Shown here: one piece after another, positions 24,822 to 33,621 of the stretch | Position numbering within the stretch: the first letter of the stretch is position 1 | Layout of the letters: every line of letters starts with the position of its first letter | Assembly: GCA_026390435.1 (NCBI GenBank) | Contig: JAPLFY010000103.1 | Coordinates: 41,984-105,983 of the forward strand | Length of the DNA stretch: 64,000 nucleotides | Source of the DNA: Pseudomonadota bacterium | Lineage (GTDB): Bacteria > Bdellovibrionota_B > Oligoflexia > Oligoflexales > CAIYRB01 | Direction: 5' to 3' | Notes under the pieces: model-generated | Database searches by the model: none | Told to the model about the DNA's origin: nothing | What the model saw: the letters and a program-made list of their open reading frames with translations, nothing else | Translations under genes and position numbers: made by a program

Positions 24822-25637
24822 GTGGGACCTGCAACTTTTCAACACAAAGTTTTAAGGCGTTATGTCGGTGGCTTCGCTTGGCCAACGATTGCTCTGGCTG
24901 TGGGCACGTGGGCTATTTTTTTGCTCGCCCTGTTTGCCTTAAATCTGGATTGGATCGGCGGATGGGGCATGGTCGCTATCGCGGTGGTTTGTAATTTTTA
25001 CAGCTTCACCGTGTTGCATGAGGCGGTCCATGAAAACATCGAAGGTAAAAGTCGCGGCGGATGGTTGACCGAAGTCATGGGCTGGACCTCGGGAGCCATG
25101 TTTATGGCGCCGTTCCAGGCATTTAGGCGCATTCACCTAACGCATCATCAAAACACCAATAAACCTGACCTCGATCCAGACTACTGGGTGGCGAGTAAAA
25201 GTTTTCTATCGACCTTACTGCGCTGTCTGACGATCTATCCGCATTACATTCATAGTTATCTTTTTAAAATCGAACGTGAGGGCGAATCTGCTACGCCCAA
25301 CATCACGGTCATCGTGATCTATTGGAGTGCGGCGATCATCACTCTCTGCACGCCTTATTGGAACCTATCACTTTATGGCTTCATACTGCCGACTATAATC
25401 GGCACAGGTGTGCAGGCTCTTCTTTTCGACTGGTTCCCTCATCACCCACATCAAGAAACCAGCCAAAAACTAAACACCCGCAATGTTCCGGCCCGTATAT
25501 TACACATCCTCATGGCAGGCCAGAATGTTCATCAGCTCCACCATGTCAATCCAAGGGTGCCATTTTATCGCTATCATGAGGCATTTCAGGCCGCTGTAGC
25601 ACCGCCCGACCAAGCTGAAAAAGAAGCCCGACCCTAA
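24822..25637 (+). CDS. Membrane fatty-acid desaturase family protein
   Basis: The 271-residue protein carries the three histidine boxes of membrane di-iron desaturases and hydroxylases: HEAVH at 66-70, HLTHH at 105-109 and HQLHH at 237-241, plus an extra FPHHPHQ at about 205-211. Four hydrophobic helices surround them, as in acyl-lipid desaturases and carotene hydroxylases. Which substrate it uses, lipid acyl chains or a carotenoid, cannot be settled; no carotenoid genes are near. The GTG at 24822 is chosen because GGGAGAG lies eight bases upstream. The stop overlaps that of the convergent motE-like gene by four bases. Confidence 0.8.
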   Translation: MGPATFQHKVLRRYVGGFAWPTIALAVGTWAIFLLALFALNLDWIGGWGMVAIAVVCNFYSFTVLHEAVHENIEGKSRGGWLTEVMGWTSGAMFMAPFQAFRRIHLTHHQNTNKPDLDPDYWVASKSFLSTLLRCLTIYPHYIHSYLFKIEREGESATPNITVIVIYWSAAIITLCTPYWNLSLYGFILPTIIGTGVQALLFDWFPHHPHQETSQKLNTRNVPARILHILMAGQNVHQLHHVNPRVPFYRYHEAFQAAVAPPDQAEKEARP

Positions 25638-26467
25638 CCCTTGGGCATCCCTTTACAGTCGTCGAATTCCTTACGCAGGGATGCATTCATCTCTTTCAGA
25701 ATGTCGTACTCTTTAGCCGAGCGAATGCGGCCATAGTACTCGCTCAGTGCAACAGATTTATCCGCACTCATCGTCTCGAGAATGGCCGTGACTTGTTTCT
25801 GCGGCAACTGCTTAAACATTTCGACGACTAAGTCTTTATCAAGCTTTTCCATCACGGGAGCCGCTTTCTTGGGCTCCATCTTAGAATATAGAGCCACCAA
25901 TTTCTCGACTCGCTCCCCTTTAAGATCTTTTTCTTTCTGGATAGTCTGAGCAAAATATCGGCGTTCTTCGTCAAGCTTCTTGAGCTTCTCGTCGATCGAG
26001 CTCTCGAGGCCTTTGAGTTGATCTTCTCTCCGACCTAAATTTGCCAACCTATCTTCGATCTGACGTTTCTTTCTCTCAGCTATATCAAGGTAGCGACCAA
26101 CCTCTTCCTTCTTCATGGAACCGGGATTTAACTCAGGAAGTTCTAGCAGGTTGGAGAGAAAACTTTTCCGAGGTTTGTCAGATTTTTTCCCGTCACCTGC
26201 TGCAGAATCTTTCTTCTCTTTTTCAGAGGAGGTTTTTTTATCCGATTTCTCTTCATCATCAGACTTCTTCGCTTCGTTCTTTGAAGCGTCATCAGTTTCA
26301 GGATTATTCTTCGCTTCGCCGCCTTTTGCATAAATGGGGAGATCACCAATAGTAATGCCACCATTCATGGCAAACCATACAGCAGCAAGTAGTACTAGCT
26401 TAGCTACAATTATGGTTTTCCATAAGCGACTATAAGACGTTTTCGGATTTTCTTGCTTGCGCTTCAT
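25634..26467 (-). CDS. motE: MotE-like flagellar chaperone / MgtE-N domain protein
   Basis: The 277-residue protein has one membrane helix near residues 17-35. A highly charged Lys/Glu/Asp/Ser linker (35-105) and a coiled coil (about 120-200) follow. The C-terminal domain of the MgtE N-terminal type reads LVALYSKMEPKKAAPVMEKL, then DKDLVVEMFKQLP and AILETMSADKSVAL. MotE proteins with this layout stabilise the MotC or stator periplasmic machinery in other bacteria. The position as last gene of the flagellar operon, 8 bases after fliJ, supports a flagellar role. The symbol is by architecture and context; orthology is not proven. Confidence 0.65.
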   Translation of the reverse strand: MKRKQENPKTSYSRLWKTIIVAKLVLLAAVWFAMNGGITIGDLPIYAKGGEAKNNPETDDASKNEAKKSDDEEKSDKKTSSEKEKKDSAAGDGKKSDKPRKSFLSNLLELPELNPGSMKKEEVGRYLDIAERKKRQIEDRLANLGRREDQLKGLESSIDEKLKKLDEERRYFAQTIQKEKDLKGERVEKLVALYSKMEPKKAAPVMEKLDKDLVVEMFKQLPQKQVTAILETMSADKSVALSEYYGRIRSAKEYDILKEMNASLRKEFDDCKGMPKG

Positions 26468-26475
26468 AATCCCTT

Positions 26476-26928
26476 TTATGACCTCGTTTGAACTTGGAAT
26501 TGCCGCAGCGCGATTTCATCCGACATTTTCTGCTCACTGCGACTTATTTCCTTCCTAAAGTCCATCTCGTAACGTTCGCGAAGGCGCTCAATTGCTTTTA
26601 GTTCTCGCTCAGCAACATTCAGACAAGCGATCTGAGCCCTCTCTCTATTTTCTAAATCCTGGACATTTTTGTACAGCCGGTACCATTTCGCTTTAACGTG
26701 GTCGAGACCGCTTTCAATTACTTCGATATTTTCACGACTACTGGATGTCCTAATGCGGTTGAGTTCATCAACGCCACTCATATACTGGCGCTGACTTTCT
26801 CGCATGGACTGGACCGCTTCCACCTTTTCTTTATTGATCCTAGCAAGCATCGCTGCCTCGGTATCAACACGTGTTTGCTTGATCTTGATGATCGGCTGCA
26901 CTCGTTTAATTTTTCGCATGCTTTGCAT
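26476..26928 (-). CDS. fliJ: Flagellar export chaperone FliJ
   Basis: FliJ is a coiled-coil protein that contacts the FliI ATPase ring and FlhA during flagellar type III export. This 150-residue protein is almost wholly helical and charged, with RRxxIxxIK-like sequence near its start and long heptad-type segments; this fits the family by size, fold and place directly after fliI (6-base gap). Sequence conservation in FliJ is low, so position carries much of the call. Translation may start at the ATG at 26928 or the one three codons later. Confidence 0.8.
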   Translation of the reverse strand: MQSMRKIKRVQPIIKIKQTRVDTEAAMLARINKEKVEAVQSMRESQRQYMSGVDELNRIRTSSSRENIEVIESGLDHVKAKWYRLYKNVQDLENRERAQIACLNVAERELKAIERLRERYEMDFRKEISRSEQKMSDEIALRQFQVQTRS

Positions 26929-26934
26929 ATTTTT

Positions 26935-28272
26935 TTATTTTCCCCGCTTAAATATATCGCGCATGCCTTGCAAGGCTTCCTGCGAGCTTGACCGCTCATC
27001 AATTCCTTGACGCAAAAATTCTTCGATAGCCGGCATCAGAGTAATTGCTGCATCTAGTGTGGGATTGGTTCCCTGCTGATAGGAACCGATTTGGATATAG
27101 TCGATGTTTTCCTGATATACACCGATCAACTGGCGTACTGTAGATGCCAACTGCCAGTGTTCATCGTCAACAATGTCACGCATCACCCGACTGGTACTAG
27201 TCGCTACCTCGATGGCTGGAAAATGGCCTTTAGCCGCTAGTGAGCGCGATAAATTAATATGTCCATCTAAAATAGACCGCACCGCATCTGGGATCGGGTC
27301 GTTAAAATCGTCCCCGTCGACAAGCACGGTATAAAGACCACTGATACTACCGTGACCATCTACCTGAGGACCGCAACGTTCCAGCAATTTTGGCAGGATC
27401 GAGAATACCGATGGTGGGTAACCTTTAGTAGTTGGCGGCTCACCGATAGCTAAACCGATTTCCCTCTGAGCCATAGCCACGCGAGTCAGACTATCCATCA
27501 TCAAAAGCACTCGTTTGCCTTGTTGCGAGAATGACTCTGCGATAGCTGTCGTTGCCTTCGCCGCTCTCAGGCGCATCAGTGGCGATTGATCACTTGTGCT
27601 GCATACTACAACCGATCTAGCCAGACCCTCGGGCCCAAGATCACGTTCGATAAATTCGCGAACCTCGCGGCCCCGTTCGCCGACTAGACCGATGACGTTA
27701 ACGTCTGCGGCTGAACCGCGCGCGATCATACCCATGAGCACGCTTTTACCGACACCTGATCCCGCCATAACGCCAACGCGTTGGCCTTCGCCAAACGTAA
27801 GCATGCTATCGATTGCGCGAATACCCATTTTAAACTGATCTACAACGCGGGACCGACGCAGCGGATTCGGAGCTTCTTTTTCTAGTGGAGCCATATGAGG
27901 GCGCTCCGGCAGATCGAGGCGACCCTCAAGAGGGTTCATCAAAGGGTCCACAACTTTTCCGAGGAGAAAATCTCCTACGGGAACCCGGTCCCATGTGCGA
28001 TTACCACTTACGGCACACCCTGGAGCGATACCACTCAAGCTCGAATAGGGAATGAGCAGAGCCTTGCCACGGCTGAAACCAACGACCTCAGCAAGGACAT
28101 CTTTTTGACCACGCACATTGATACTGACTACGGTACCAAGTCGGCTACCAGGTAGATGTGCCTCCACCACAGTACCTACAACATCAGTGACTTTGCCCGA
28201 GGGGTGCCAATCAATTTGATTAAACGACGCCCTAAGGTTTTCCCGGTCGAAACTACGCAGGTTCAAGCTCAA
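26935..28272 (-). CDS. fliI: Flagellar export ATPase FliI
   Basis: FliI is the cytoplasmic hexameric ATPase of the flagellar type III export apparatus. The 445-residue protein has the Walker A motif AGSGVGKSVL near 170-179, the GERGREVREF segment characteristic of export ATPases, a Walker B-type LLMMDSLTRVAMAQRE and the GEPPTTKGYPPSVF segment. Its length matches the family. The start overlaps the fliH stop by four bases (ATGA), so the genes are translationally coupled, and fliJ follows. Confidence 0.95.
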   Translation of the reverse strand: MSLNLRSFDRENLRASFNQIDWHPSGKVTDVVGTVVEAHLPGSRLGTVVSINVRGQKDVLAEVVGFSRGKALLIPYSSLSGIAPGCAVSGNRTWDRVPVGDFLLGKVVDPLMNPLEGRLDLPERPHMAPLEKEAPNPLRRSRVVDQFKMGIRAIDSMLTFGEGQRVGVMAGSGVGKSVLMGMIARGSAADVNVIGLVGERGREVREFIERDLGPEGLARSVVVCSTSDQSPLMRLRAAKATTAIAESFSQQGKRVLLMMDSLTRVAMAQREIGLAIGEPPTTKGYPPSVFSILPKLLERCGPQVDGHGSISGLYTVLVDGDDFNDPIPDAVRSILDGHINLSRSLAAKGHFPAIEVATSTSRVMRDIVDDEHWQLASTVRQLIGVYQENIDYIQIGSYQQGTNPTLDAAITLMPAIEEFLRQGIDERSSSQEALQGMRDIFKRGK

Positions 28273-29606
28273 GCTACGTTATCTCCCTGCTTGAAGAGGT
28301 CGAGATCTGCCTGGCGCAGAAGCTCACTCACAAGTTTAGTTACATTGACATCGACGACGCTCATGCTTGACTCGATTTTGAAATCACCGACTGCGATTTC
28401 GCCATCTTTTAGCAGAGCTTCCTTTAGATCTGGGGGAGCAATCGCGGCAACACGATCGAATAGCTCAGGATGGACATGAACTCGAATCTTTCCGGGCTCG
28501 ACCGACTCTGTAATTGCTCGCTGCAGTACCATCATAAAAGTTTCAGTATTAATGCTGAATTCACGCTTTATCAGCGCTTCCGCCATGGCCTGGCATAATT
28601 CATAAAAATTTTCCTGAACATTTTCTAAGATGTTTTTTTTGAGCGAACTAAATTCCAGAATTAGTTCGTTAACGTTGCCAAATATCTGTTGCGCGGTCTC
28701 GCGCATTTGCAGCTCTGCCTTCTCTTCCCCAGTACGAAAACCATCCCTGTATCCCTGTGCCTTGGAAATTTCAGCTGCTTCTGCCCATTTTATTTCCTGC
28801 TGCTTTTCTTCTTCTAAGCGATCGCGATAAGTTCGCATCGCAGCCTGTTCCGGATCAGTGACTCGATCTGACGAAGCATTTGACGGACCCGTCGATACCG
28901 GGATGAACTCATCCTCTATAGGGCCTGGCTCCCGCCCGGGCCTTTGCGGCGGCTGCGAGGGGGGATCTGTCGCCGTGTTTTTCAGTCCCTTAATGGCCTC
29001 ACCGACCGCTTCCATATACTGCCACTGATGTCGACTACCAGTAACCATAGGTCCGCCACCTGGAACAGCCTTACTGCCAGCCGCAGAGACACTCTGCGCA
29101 TCGCCGGGGACACTTTTGTAAATTACTGGAGTCTTAACTGCATCTGCGACAGTTCTAATCTCAACTGCTGCACTAGTTGCTGACTTTTTGTCCGCGTCAG
29201 AAGCTTTCGCAAGAGTGCGCTTTCTTTCCTCACGTTCCTGCTCGTGTTGCTGCATTAAACGCTGCTCATACTCGTACTCGTCGTCTTCCTTTTGAAAATC
29301 GCCACTTGCACGTCGCGCAGCGTCTCTGCGCCACTGCTTAGTGAAATCAATTGGCATCAGAATAGAACGCCGTTGATCTGCCGGAACTAGGTCCTGATCA
29401 AACTTATCTGGATCCCCAACCCGGTTGCTGATCTCGTCTTTAGGGTGATAATCAGCATGGATTATTGAGCGAGTCGCATTATCTTTGTGAATCACATTTG
29501 TTGTATTGATTTCCTCGAAGTTGAATTCGACTAAGGAAATCTTCTCGAGGACTTTCGCCCCTTTTTTGATGAATCTACCCAGCTTTTTTGGCCCGTCAAA
29601 ATTCAT
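28269..29606 (-). CDS. fliH: Flagellar assembly protein FliH with long N-terminal extension
   Basis: FliH holds FliI in check and links it to the C ring. The C-terminal 170 residues are FliH-like: the glycine-repeat motif GYRDGFRTGEE near residue 283, a coiled helix, and the conserved C-domain with IRVHVHPEL and DFKIESSMSVVDVNV. The protein is 445 residues, about twice the usual length. The first 270 residues are charged, Pro/Gln/Ser-rich and look disordered, with no recognised domain. It follows fliF by only 20 bases, in the place where fliG is normally found first. Translational coupling to fliI is seen at the 3' end. Confidence 0.85.
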   Translation of the reverse strand: MNFDGPKKLGRFIKKGAKVLEKISLVEFNFEEINTTNVIHKDNATRSIIHADYHPKDEISNRVGDPDKFDQDLVPADQRRSILMPIDFTKQWRRDAARRASGDFQKEDDEYEYEQRLMQQHEQEREERKRTLAKASDADKKSATSAAVEIRTVADAVKTPVIYKSVPGDAQSVSAAGSKAVPGGGPMVTGSRHQWQYMEAVGEAIKGLKNTATDPPSQPPQRPGREPGPIEDEFIPVSTGPSNASSDRVTDPEQAAMRTYRDRLEEEKQQEIKWAEAAEISKAQGYRDGFRTGEEKAELQMRETAQQIFGNVNELILEFSSLKKNILENVQENFYELCQAMAEALIKREFSINTETFMMVLQRAITESVEPGKIRVHVHPELFDRVAAIAPPDLKEALLKDGEIAVGDFKIESSMSVVDVNVTKLVSELLRQADLDLFKQGDNVA

Positions 29607-29626
29607 CGCCGCTCTCCTCTTCAGAC

Positions 29627-31249
29627 TTAAGTTGACTGATGCGGACTAAGCATAAGTCTGATGGCCTCAGTGGTCCGTTTAGGCTCATTTTTTGCGAGGT
29701 AGAGCACTTGCTCTTGCGGGGTCAATTTATCAAACGGGACATCCTCCTTGACCTGGACATTCTGTAATGCTCCGATATCTAAATCAGGGCGGAAGTCTTC
29801 GATAACTTGCTGATCATGTTTGCGTTGCGGATTATAAGACAGCCAGCGGAAATAAGGTCTGACGATAAAGGCAAAGAACAGTACAAGTGCTAGTGCGGCG
29901 GCAGAAGAAAGCGCCAGAGTGCTTATATATTGGTCCGTTTCCTTCTTCTCACCCTTGATAGCTTCGACCTGCATAGGATTAAGCTGGAACATCATATTGC
30001 GAACCGTGACTAAATCACCTCGCTTGTCATCGAAACCAATAGATGAACGAACCAGCTCCTCAATTTGTTTAATCTCTTCCTCGGGACGAGCCTCAAACGG
30101 TGGCCTAGTGCCGTCTGGAGGATATTCCTGCTTCCCGTCCACCAAAACTGCAGCAGAAAGCCGCAGAATCTTGCCAAGTGGAAGCGTCTTCTGACTCACT
30201 TTCTTGGCGATCTCGAAGTTAACAATCTCTGAATCTTTTTTGTTTTGCGTATTAGACTGATTAACGTTGAGTTGTTCCTGCTCACCAGGAACATTGGATT
30301 TGCTGCCAGGTATGCCGGTAGGATTTAGGCCTGTTCCACTCAAGGAGAAGCCCTGTGTCTCGCGGGATACAGGCACTACTCGATCTGGATCCACGTCTGA
30401 GATAGTCTGCGACTCTTGCGTAAAGTCGACCGTTGCATCTACTTTGACCTCGACCTTCTCTGCACCTACAATGCGGCCAACGATCCCGCGAATATTCTCC
30501 TCATACTGCTTTTCGATGGCCCTCTTATAACTAGTCATCTCTTTGGTCATCTTCGCACTGGAGTCTTCGCTCTCGACTTCAGTTAGCATCTTTCCTTCGC
30601 CATCTATAATCGTGACGTTGTTAGGCTTAAGACCTTCAACCGATCGTGAGACGAGATTTACAATGCCCCTGACCTGTTTCTTATCTAGTTCAAAGCCACG
30701 CCTTGTTTTTAAATAAATGGCCGCAGTCGGCTCCAATTTATCCTCGAGAAAAAGACTGCTCTTAGGCGAAACTATGTGAACCTTAGCCGCTGTTAATCCA
30801 TCAATCATCATGATGGTTCTGGATAATTCACCCTGGATCGCTCTCTGCTTATTAATCCGCTGTTCAAAATCAGTCCGGGTAAAATCTTGCGCGTCGAATT
30901 TTTCCCAACCAACGACACCATGCGCTGGCAGGCCCTCGTTTGCAAGTTTGAGCCTTGTCTCAGCTACTTGGCTCGTTGGAACCTTTACGCCTTTAGCATC
31001 CACTTGATAGTCGATGATATTGCTGCGCTTGAAGAAGCCAGTGATCTGCTGCGTATCCTCAGCAGAAAGACCGACAAATGCATATTCGTACGGGTCTTGA
31101 GGCCTGAGCATAACGCCAGCCGTAATCAGGCCCGATAGAACAAGCACCGCCAAGCCGGCTACAACTACCTTCTTTCCGTCGCTTAATCCCCCCCAGGATT
31201 CACCTAGGCCAGAAAAATATTTTGCTAGAAATTCGCGAAAGTTATTCAC
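29627..31249 (-). CDS. fliF: Flagellar MS-ring protein FliF
   Basis: FliF forms the membrane-embedded MS ring of the basal body. The 540 residues show the first membrane helix near 28-48, the ring-building motifs beginning YEYAFVGLSAEDTQQI, the YLKTRRGFELDKKQVRGIVN block with VSRSVEGLKPNNVTI, and a second membrane helix near 445-465. The final residues (EQVLYLAKNEPKRTTEAIRL) match the short conserved tail that binds FliG. The length is normal. fliE lies 23 bases upstream and fliH 20 bases downstream. Confidence 0.95.
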   Translation of the reverse strand: MNNFREFLAKYFSGLGESWGGLSDGKKVVVAGLAVLVLSGLITAGVMLRPQDPYEYAFVGLSAEDTQQITGFFKRSNIIDYQVDAKGVKVPTSQVAETRLKLANEGLPAHGVVGWEKFDAQDFTRTDFEQRINKQRAIQGELSRTIMMIDGLTAAKVHIVSPKSSLFLEDKLEPTAAIYLKTRRGFELDKKQVRGIVNLVSRSVEGLKPNNVTIIDGEGKMLTEVESEDSSAKMTKEMTSYKRAIEKQYEENIRGIVGRIVGAEKVEVKVDATVDFTQESQTISDVDPDRVVPVSRETQGFSLSGTGLNPTGIPGSKSNVPGEQEQLNVNQSNTQNKKDSEIVNFEIAKKVSQKTLPLGKILRLSAAVLVDGKQEYPPDGTRPPFEARPEEEIKQIEELVRSSIGFDDKRGDLVTVRNMMFQLNPMQVEAIKGEKKETDQYISTLALSSAAALALVLFFAFIVRPYFRWLSYNPQRKHDQQVIEDFRPDLDIGALQNVQVKEDVPFDKLTPQEQVLYLAKNEPKRTTEAIRLMLSPHQST

Positions 31250-31272
31250 TCATCATCCCGTCAGACTAAAGT

Positions 31273-31614
31273 TTAGACTGGCATCCGCATGACTTCTGAA
31301 TATGCCTCAAGAGCTTTATTGCGAAGCTGAACCATCAGATTGAAAGACAATTCAGCCTGTGTCGCTGCTAGCATAGTCTCGTGTATATTTTCAGCTTTTC
31401 CCGTCGCCATCTCCATACCCATTCGGTCGGCTTTCTGGCTGCTTTGGTTGACATCTTGAATCGTCTTTTGCAGATGGTCTGCGAAAGACATGCCATCGCC
31501 TTTGCCTTTTTCTTTGGCTCCATCGGCGCCAACACTGGTTGCCTCCCGCTGGATATCGCGAAGGCTATTGAGTATTTGCTCCGAGAACTTACTGGTAGCG
31601 GCGATTTGACTCAC
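31273..31614 (-). CDS. fliE: Flagellar hook-basal body protein FliE
   Basis: FliE links the MS ring to the rod. The 113-residue protein ends with the family pattern: SFADHLQKTIQDVNQ, HETMLAATQAELSFNLMVQL and RNKALEAYSEVMRMPV, with the usual MP-V ending. The position between flgC and fliF is the common bacterial order. It should be exported by the flagellar system without a cleaved signal, as none is seen. Confidence 0.93.
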   Translation of the reverse strand: MSQIAATSKFSEQILNSLRDIQREATSVGADGAKEKGKGDGMSFADHLQKTIQDVNQSSQKADRMGMEMATGKAENIHETMLAATQAELSFNLMVQLRNKALEAYSEVMRMPV

Positions 31615-31639
31615 GGGAACCTCTAATCATTTGTAGGAA

Positions 31640-32083
31640 TTAGCGACCGATCTCGAGCGCCTTCATAGCCATTTGCTTAGCGTCATTTAGAGCCGTAGCA
31701 TTCGCTTCAAAAGCTCGTGTCGCAGAAATCATATTGACCATTTCGCTCATCACTTGCACGTTAGGTAGGTCAACGTATCCAGTCGCGTCAGCGTCTGGAT
31801 TGCTGGGGTCAAACACGTGCCGCGGTGCCTTGGTATCTTTATGTATATCGACTACCTGAACTTTACGAAGCTCGGTACCGTGGCCGCTAGTGTCATTAAG
31901 ATAATCCTCAAACTGATTACCCGTAGGTACCGCTGAGACTACAACATCGCGACGACGATAAGGCCCGCCCTCGTCGCCTCTTGTACTCTGGGCGTTGGCG
32001 AGGTTGGCACTTAAAACGTTCATCCGCACGCGTTGCGCGGCAAGACCGGATGAACTTATGTCCATAGCCTTAAAAAAACTCAT
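31640..32083 (-). CDS. flgC: Flagellar basal-body rod protein FlgC
   Basis: FlgC is a proximal rod subunit. The 147-residue protein starts with the rod signature MDISSSGLAAQRVRMNVLSA-NLANAQST and has GPYRRRDVVVSAV, then the C-terminal coiled segment VNMISATRAFEANATALNDAK typical of axial proteins. Its start overlaps flgB by four bases. Length matches the family. Confidence 0.95.
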   Translation of the reverse strand: MSFFKAMDISSSGLAAQRVRMNVLSANLANAQSTRGDEGGPYRRRDVVVSAVPTGNQFEDYLNDTSGHGTELRKVQVVDIHKDTKAPRHVFDPSNPDADATGYVDLPNVQVMSEMVNMISATRAFEANATALNDAKQMAMKALEIGR

Positions 32084-32508
32084 CCGCGACCTCCATTAAT
32101 TGCGTACTTCAGCATACCCACTTTGCGATTGATGACCTCAACTGCAGAGCGGTAAAGCATCTGGTTCTGTGCCATCCGTACCATTTCGTCGTCGACATCA
32201 ACTGTGTTGCCGTCTTCACCTACGCTCTCTGTAGGCTTGATGTAAACGTCAGCACGCATTTTCCCGTTAGCCTGGGTGAAGGCATTACGAAAATGCTTTT
32301 CGTTACTGACCTTAATTGGCACCTTGCTATCAAGTTTTGCCATGCTACCCAACTGATCTTCGAAGTCGTAACCTAGGGCACGAAAACCAGGTGTTTCCGC
32401 GTTGGCAATGTTGCCAGAGATCACTTCACTACGCTTCAAGCGCTGGTCTAGCGAAGCCATCTGAAGTCTGTCCGCGAAGTTGAAAACTCCGCCCATCATA
32501 CCTTTCAT
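32080..32508 (-). CDS. flgB: Flagellar basal-body rod protein FlgB
   Basis: FlgB is a proximal rod subunit. The 142 residues include the axial motif [18 protein letters not shown] near residues 26-43 and a C-terminal helix, [20 protein letters not shown]. The start shares ATGA with the stop of the activator gene upstream, with GGGAGAG as ribosome site, and the end shares ATGA with flgC. The activator and rod genes are therefore a coupled transcript. Confidence 0.95.
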   Translation of the reverse strand: MKGMMGGVFNFADRLQMASLDQRLKRSEVISGNIANAETPGFRALGYDFEDQLGSMAKLDSKVPIKVSNEKHFRNAFTQANGKMRADVYIKPTESVGEDGNTVDVDDEMVRMAQNQMLYRSAVEVINRKVGMLKYAINGGRG

Positions 32509-33593
32509 GATGCTCTCCCAGTCGTCGGCGCCATGACGTCAATACCTTCGGCCGTAAATTCGTTAATCTTGTTGCGAAGAGTCCTAAGGCTAATGCCCAA
32601 TGTCTTAGCAGCGTGGGTACGATTACCCTGATGGTGTTTTAGGGTTTCGAGGATGAAGTGGGTCTCAAGGTCCTTCAGTGGTTTTCCTATAGGCAAAAAG
32701 GTCACCCACTCTGAGCTAATCCCTGTAATGTCGCTGTCGATGGGTAGGCCGGCATCGGAAATTTCACGGCCGCTCGACAGTAATACGGCTCTTTGAATCA
32801 CATTTTGTAATTCACGAACATTTCCTGGCCAGGGGTGAGACTTAAGCTTAGCTTTTGCTGATGGCGAGATCTCAAGAATTTCTTTGCCAAACTGATCACA
32901 ATACTGACGCAAGAAATACCTTGCCAGCACTTCGATATCATTTGGCCTATCACGCAGCGCCGGAACTTCGAGCTGAATGACATGCAAGCGGTAGTAAAGA
33001 TCCTGGCGGAAGTGACCTTGCGCTACAGCTTTAGTCAAATCGCGGTTAGTTGTGGCGATAATTCGGGTTTTAATCGGAATCGGGCCGCTACCGCCCACTC
33101 GCTCAATTTCTTTCTCTTGTAGTGCACGTAACAACTTAGCCTGCAATGCAGGATCCATCTCGGTGACTTCGTCTAGCAGCAAAGTACCGTTAGTAGCCAA
33201 CTCGAACTTGCCAATATGACGCTGATGGGCACCGGTGAAGGCACCTTTCTCGTGACCAAACAACTCACTTTCTAGTAGGTTCGATGGGAGTGCCGCGCAA
33301 TTAACCGCAACAAATGGCTCGTCGCGACGATTGGAATGAGCATGAACCTGCCTTGCAATGACCTCTTTACCAGTGCCCGACTCACCAGTAATCAACACTG
33401 GCACAGCAGTGTCTTTGATCTGCTCAACAATCTCTTTGATCCTGAGCATTTTTTCGTCAGCAGCAAGAAACACGTTACAATTTTGGCTACGCTCCTGGGC
33501 ATACTGCAAGTAGTCTGTTGCTGTCGGTTTATCGCTAGTTATGCTGGATGGTGTTGAGTTGGGCGTCGCGGTCGTTGCAGTCGTTGCGTTCAT
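32505..33593 (-). CDS. Sigma-54-dependent transcriptional activator without receiver domain
   Basis: An NtrC-family activator of 362 residues. The AAA+ domain has Walker A GESGTGKE at 70-77, the sigma-54-contacting GAFTGA at 117-122 and Walker B LLLDE at 138-142, with arginine-finger segments after that. A Fis-type helix-turn-helix lies near 318-345 ([20 protein letters not shown]). Only about 40 residues precede the AAA+ domain, so the receiver domain of NtrC, FlgR or FlrC is absent, as in FlrA/FleQ-like or constitutive activators. It is encoded inside the flagellar operon, coupled to flgB, and the operon is preceded by a sigma-54 promoter match at 36085-36099, which suggests autogenous control. 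Confidence 0.9.
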   Translation of the reverse strand: MNATTATTATPNSTPSSITSDKPTATDYLQYAQERSQNCNVFLAADEKMLRIKEIVEQIKDTAVPVLITGESGTGKEVIARQVHAHSNRRDEPFVAVNCAALPSNLLESELFGHEKGAFTGAHQRHIGKFELATNGTLLLDEVTEMDPALQAKLLRALQEKEIERVGGSGPIPIKTRIIATTNRDLTKAVAQGHFRQDLYYRLHVIQLEVPALRDRPNDIEVLARYFLRQYCDQFGKEILEISPSAKAKLKSHPWPGNVRELQNVIQRAVLLSSGREISDAGLPIDSDITGISSEWVTFLPIGKPLKDLETHFILETLKHHQGNRTHAAKTLGISLRTLRNKINEFTAEGIDVMAPTTGRAS

Positions 33594-33621
33594 GAAATCC
33601 CCTTCCCGGTTTTATAGAGAT

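Noticed and set aside
28156..28479. Plus-strand frames across fliH and fliI
   Set aside because: They are antisense to two clearly identified flagellar genes.
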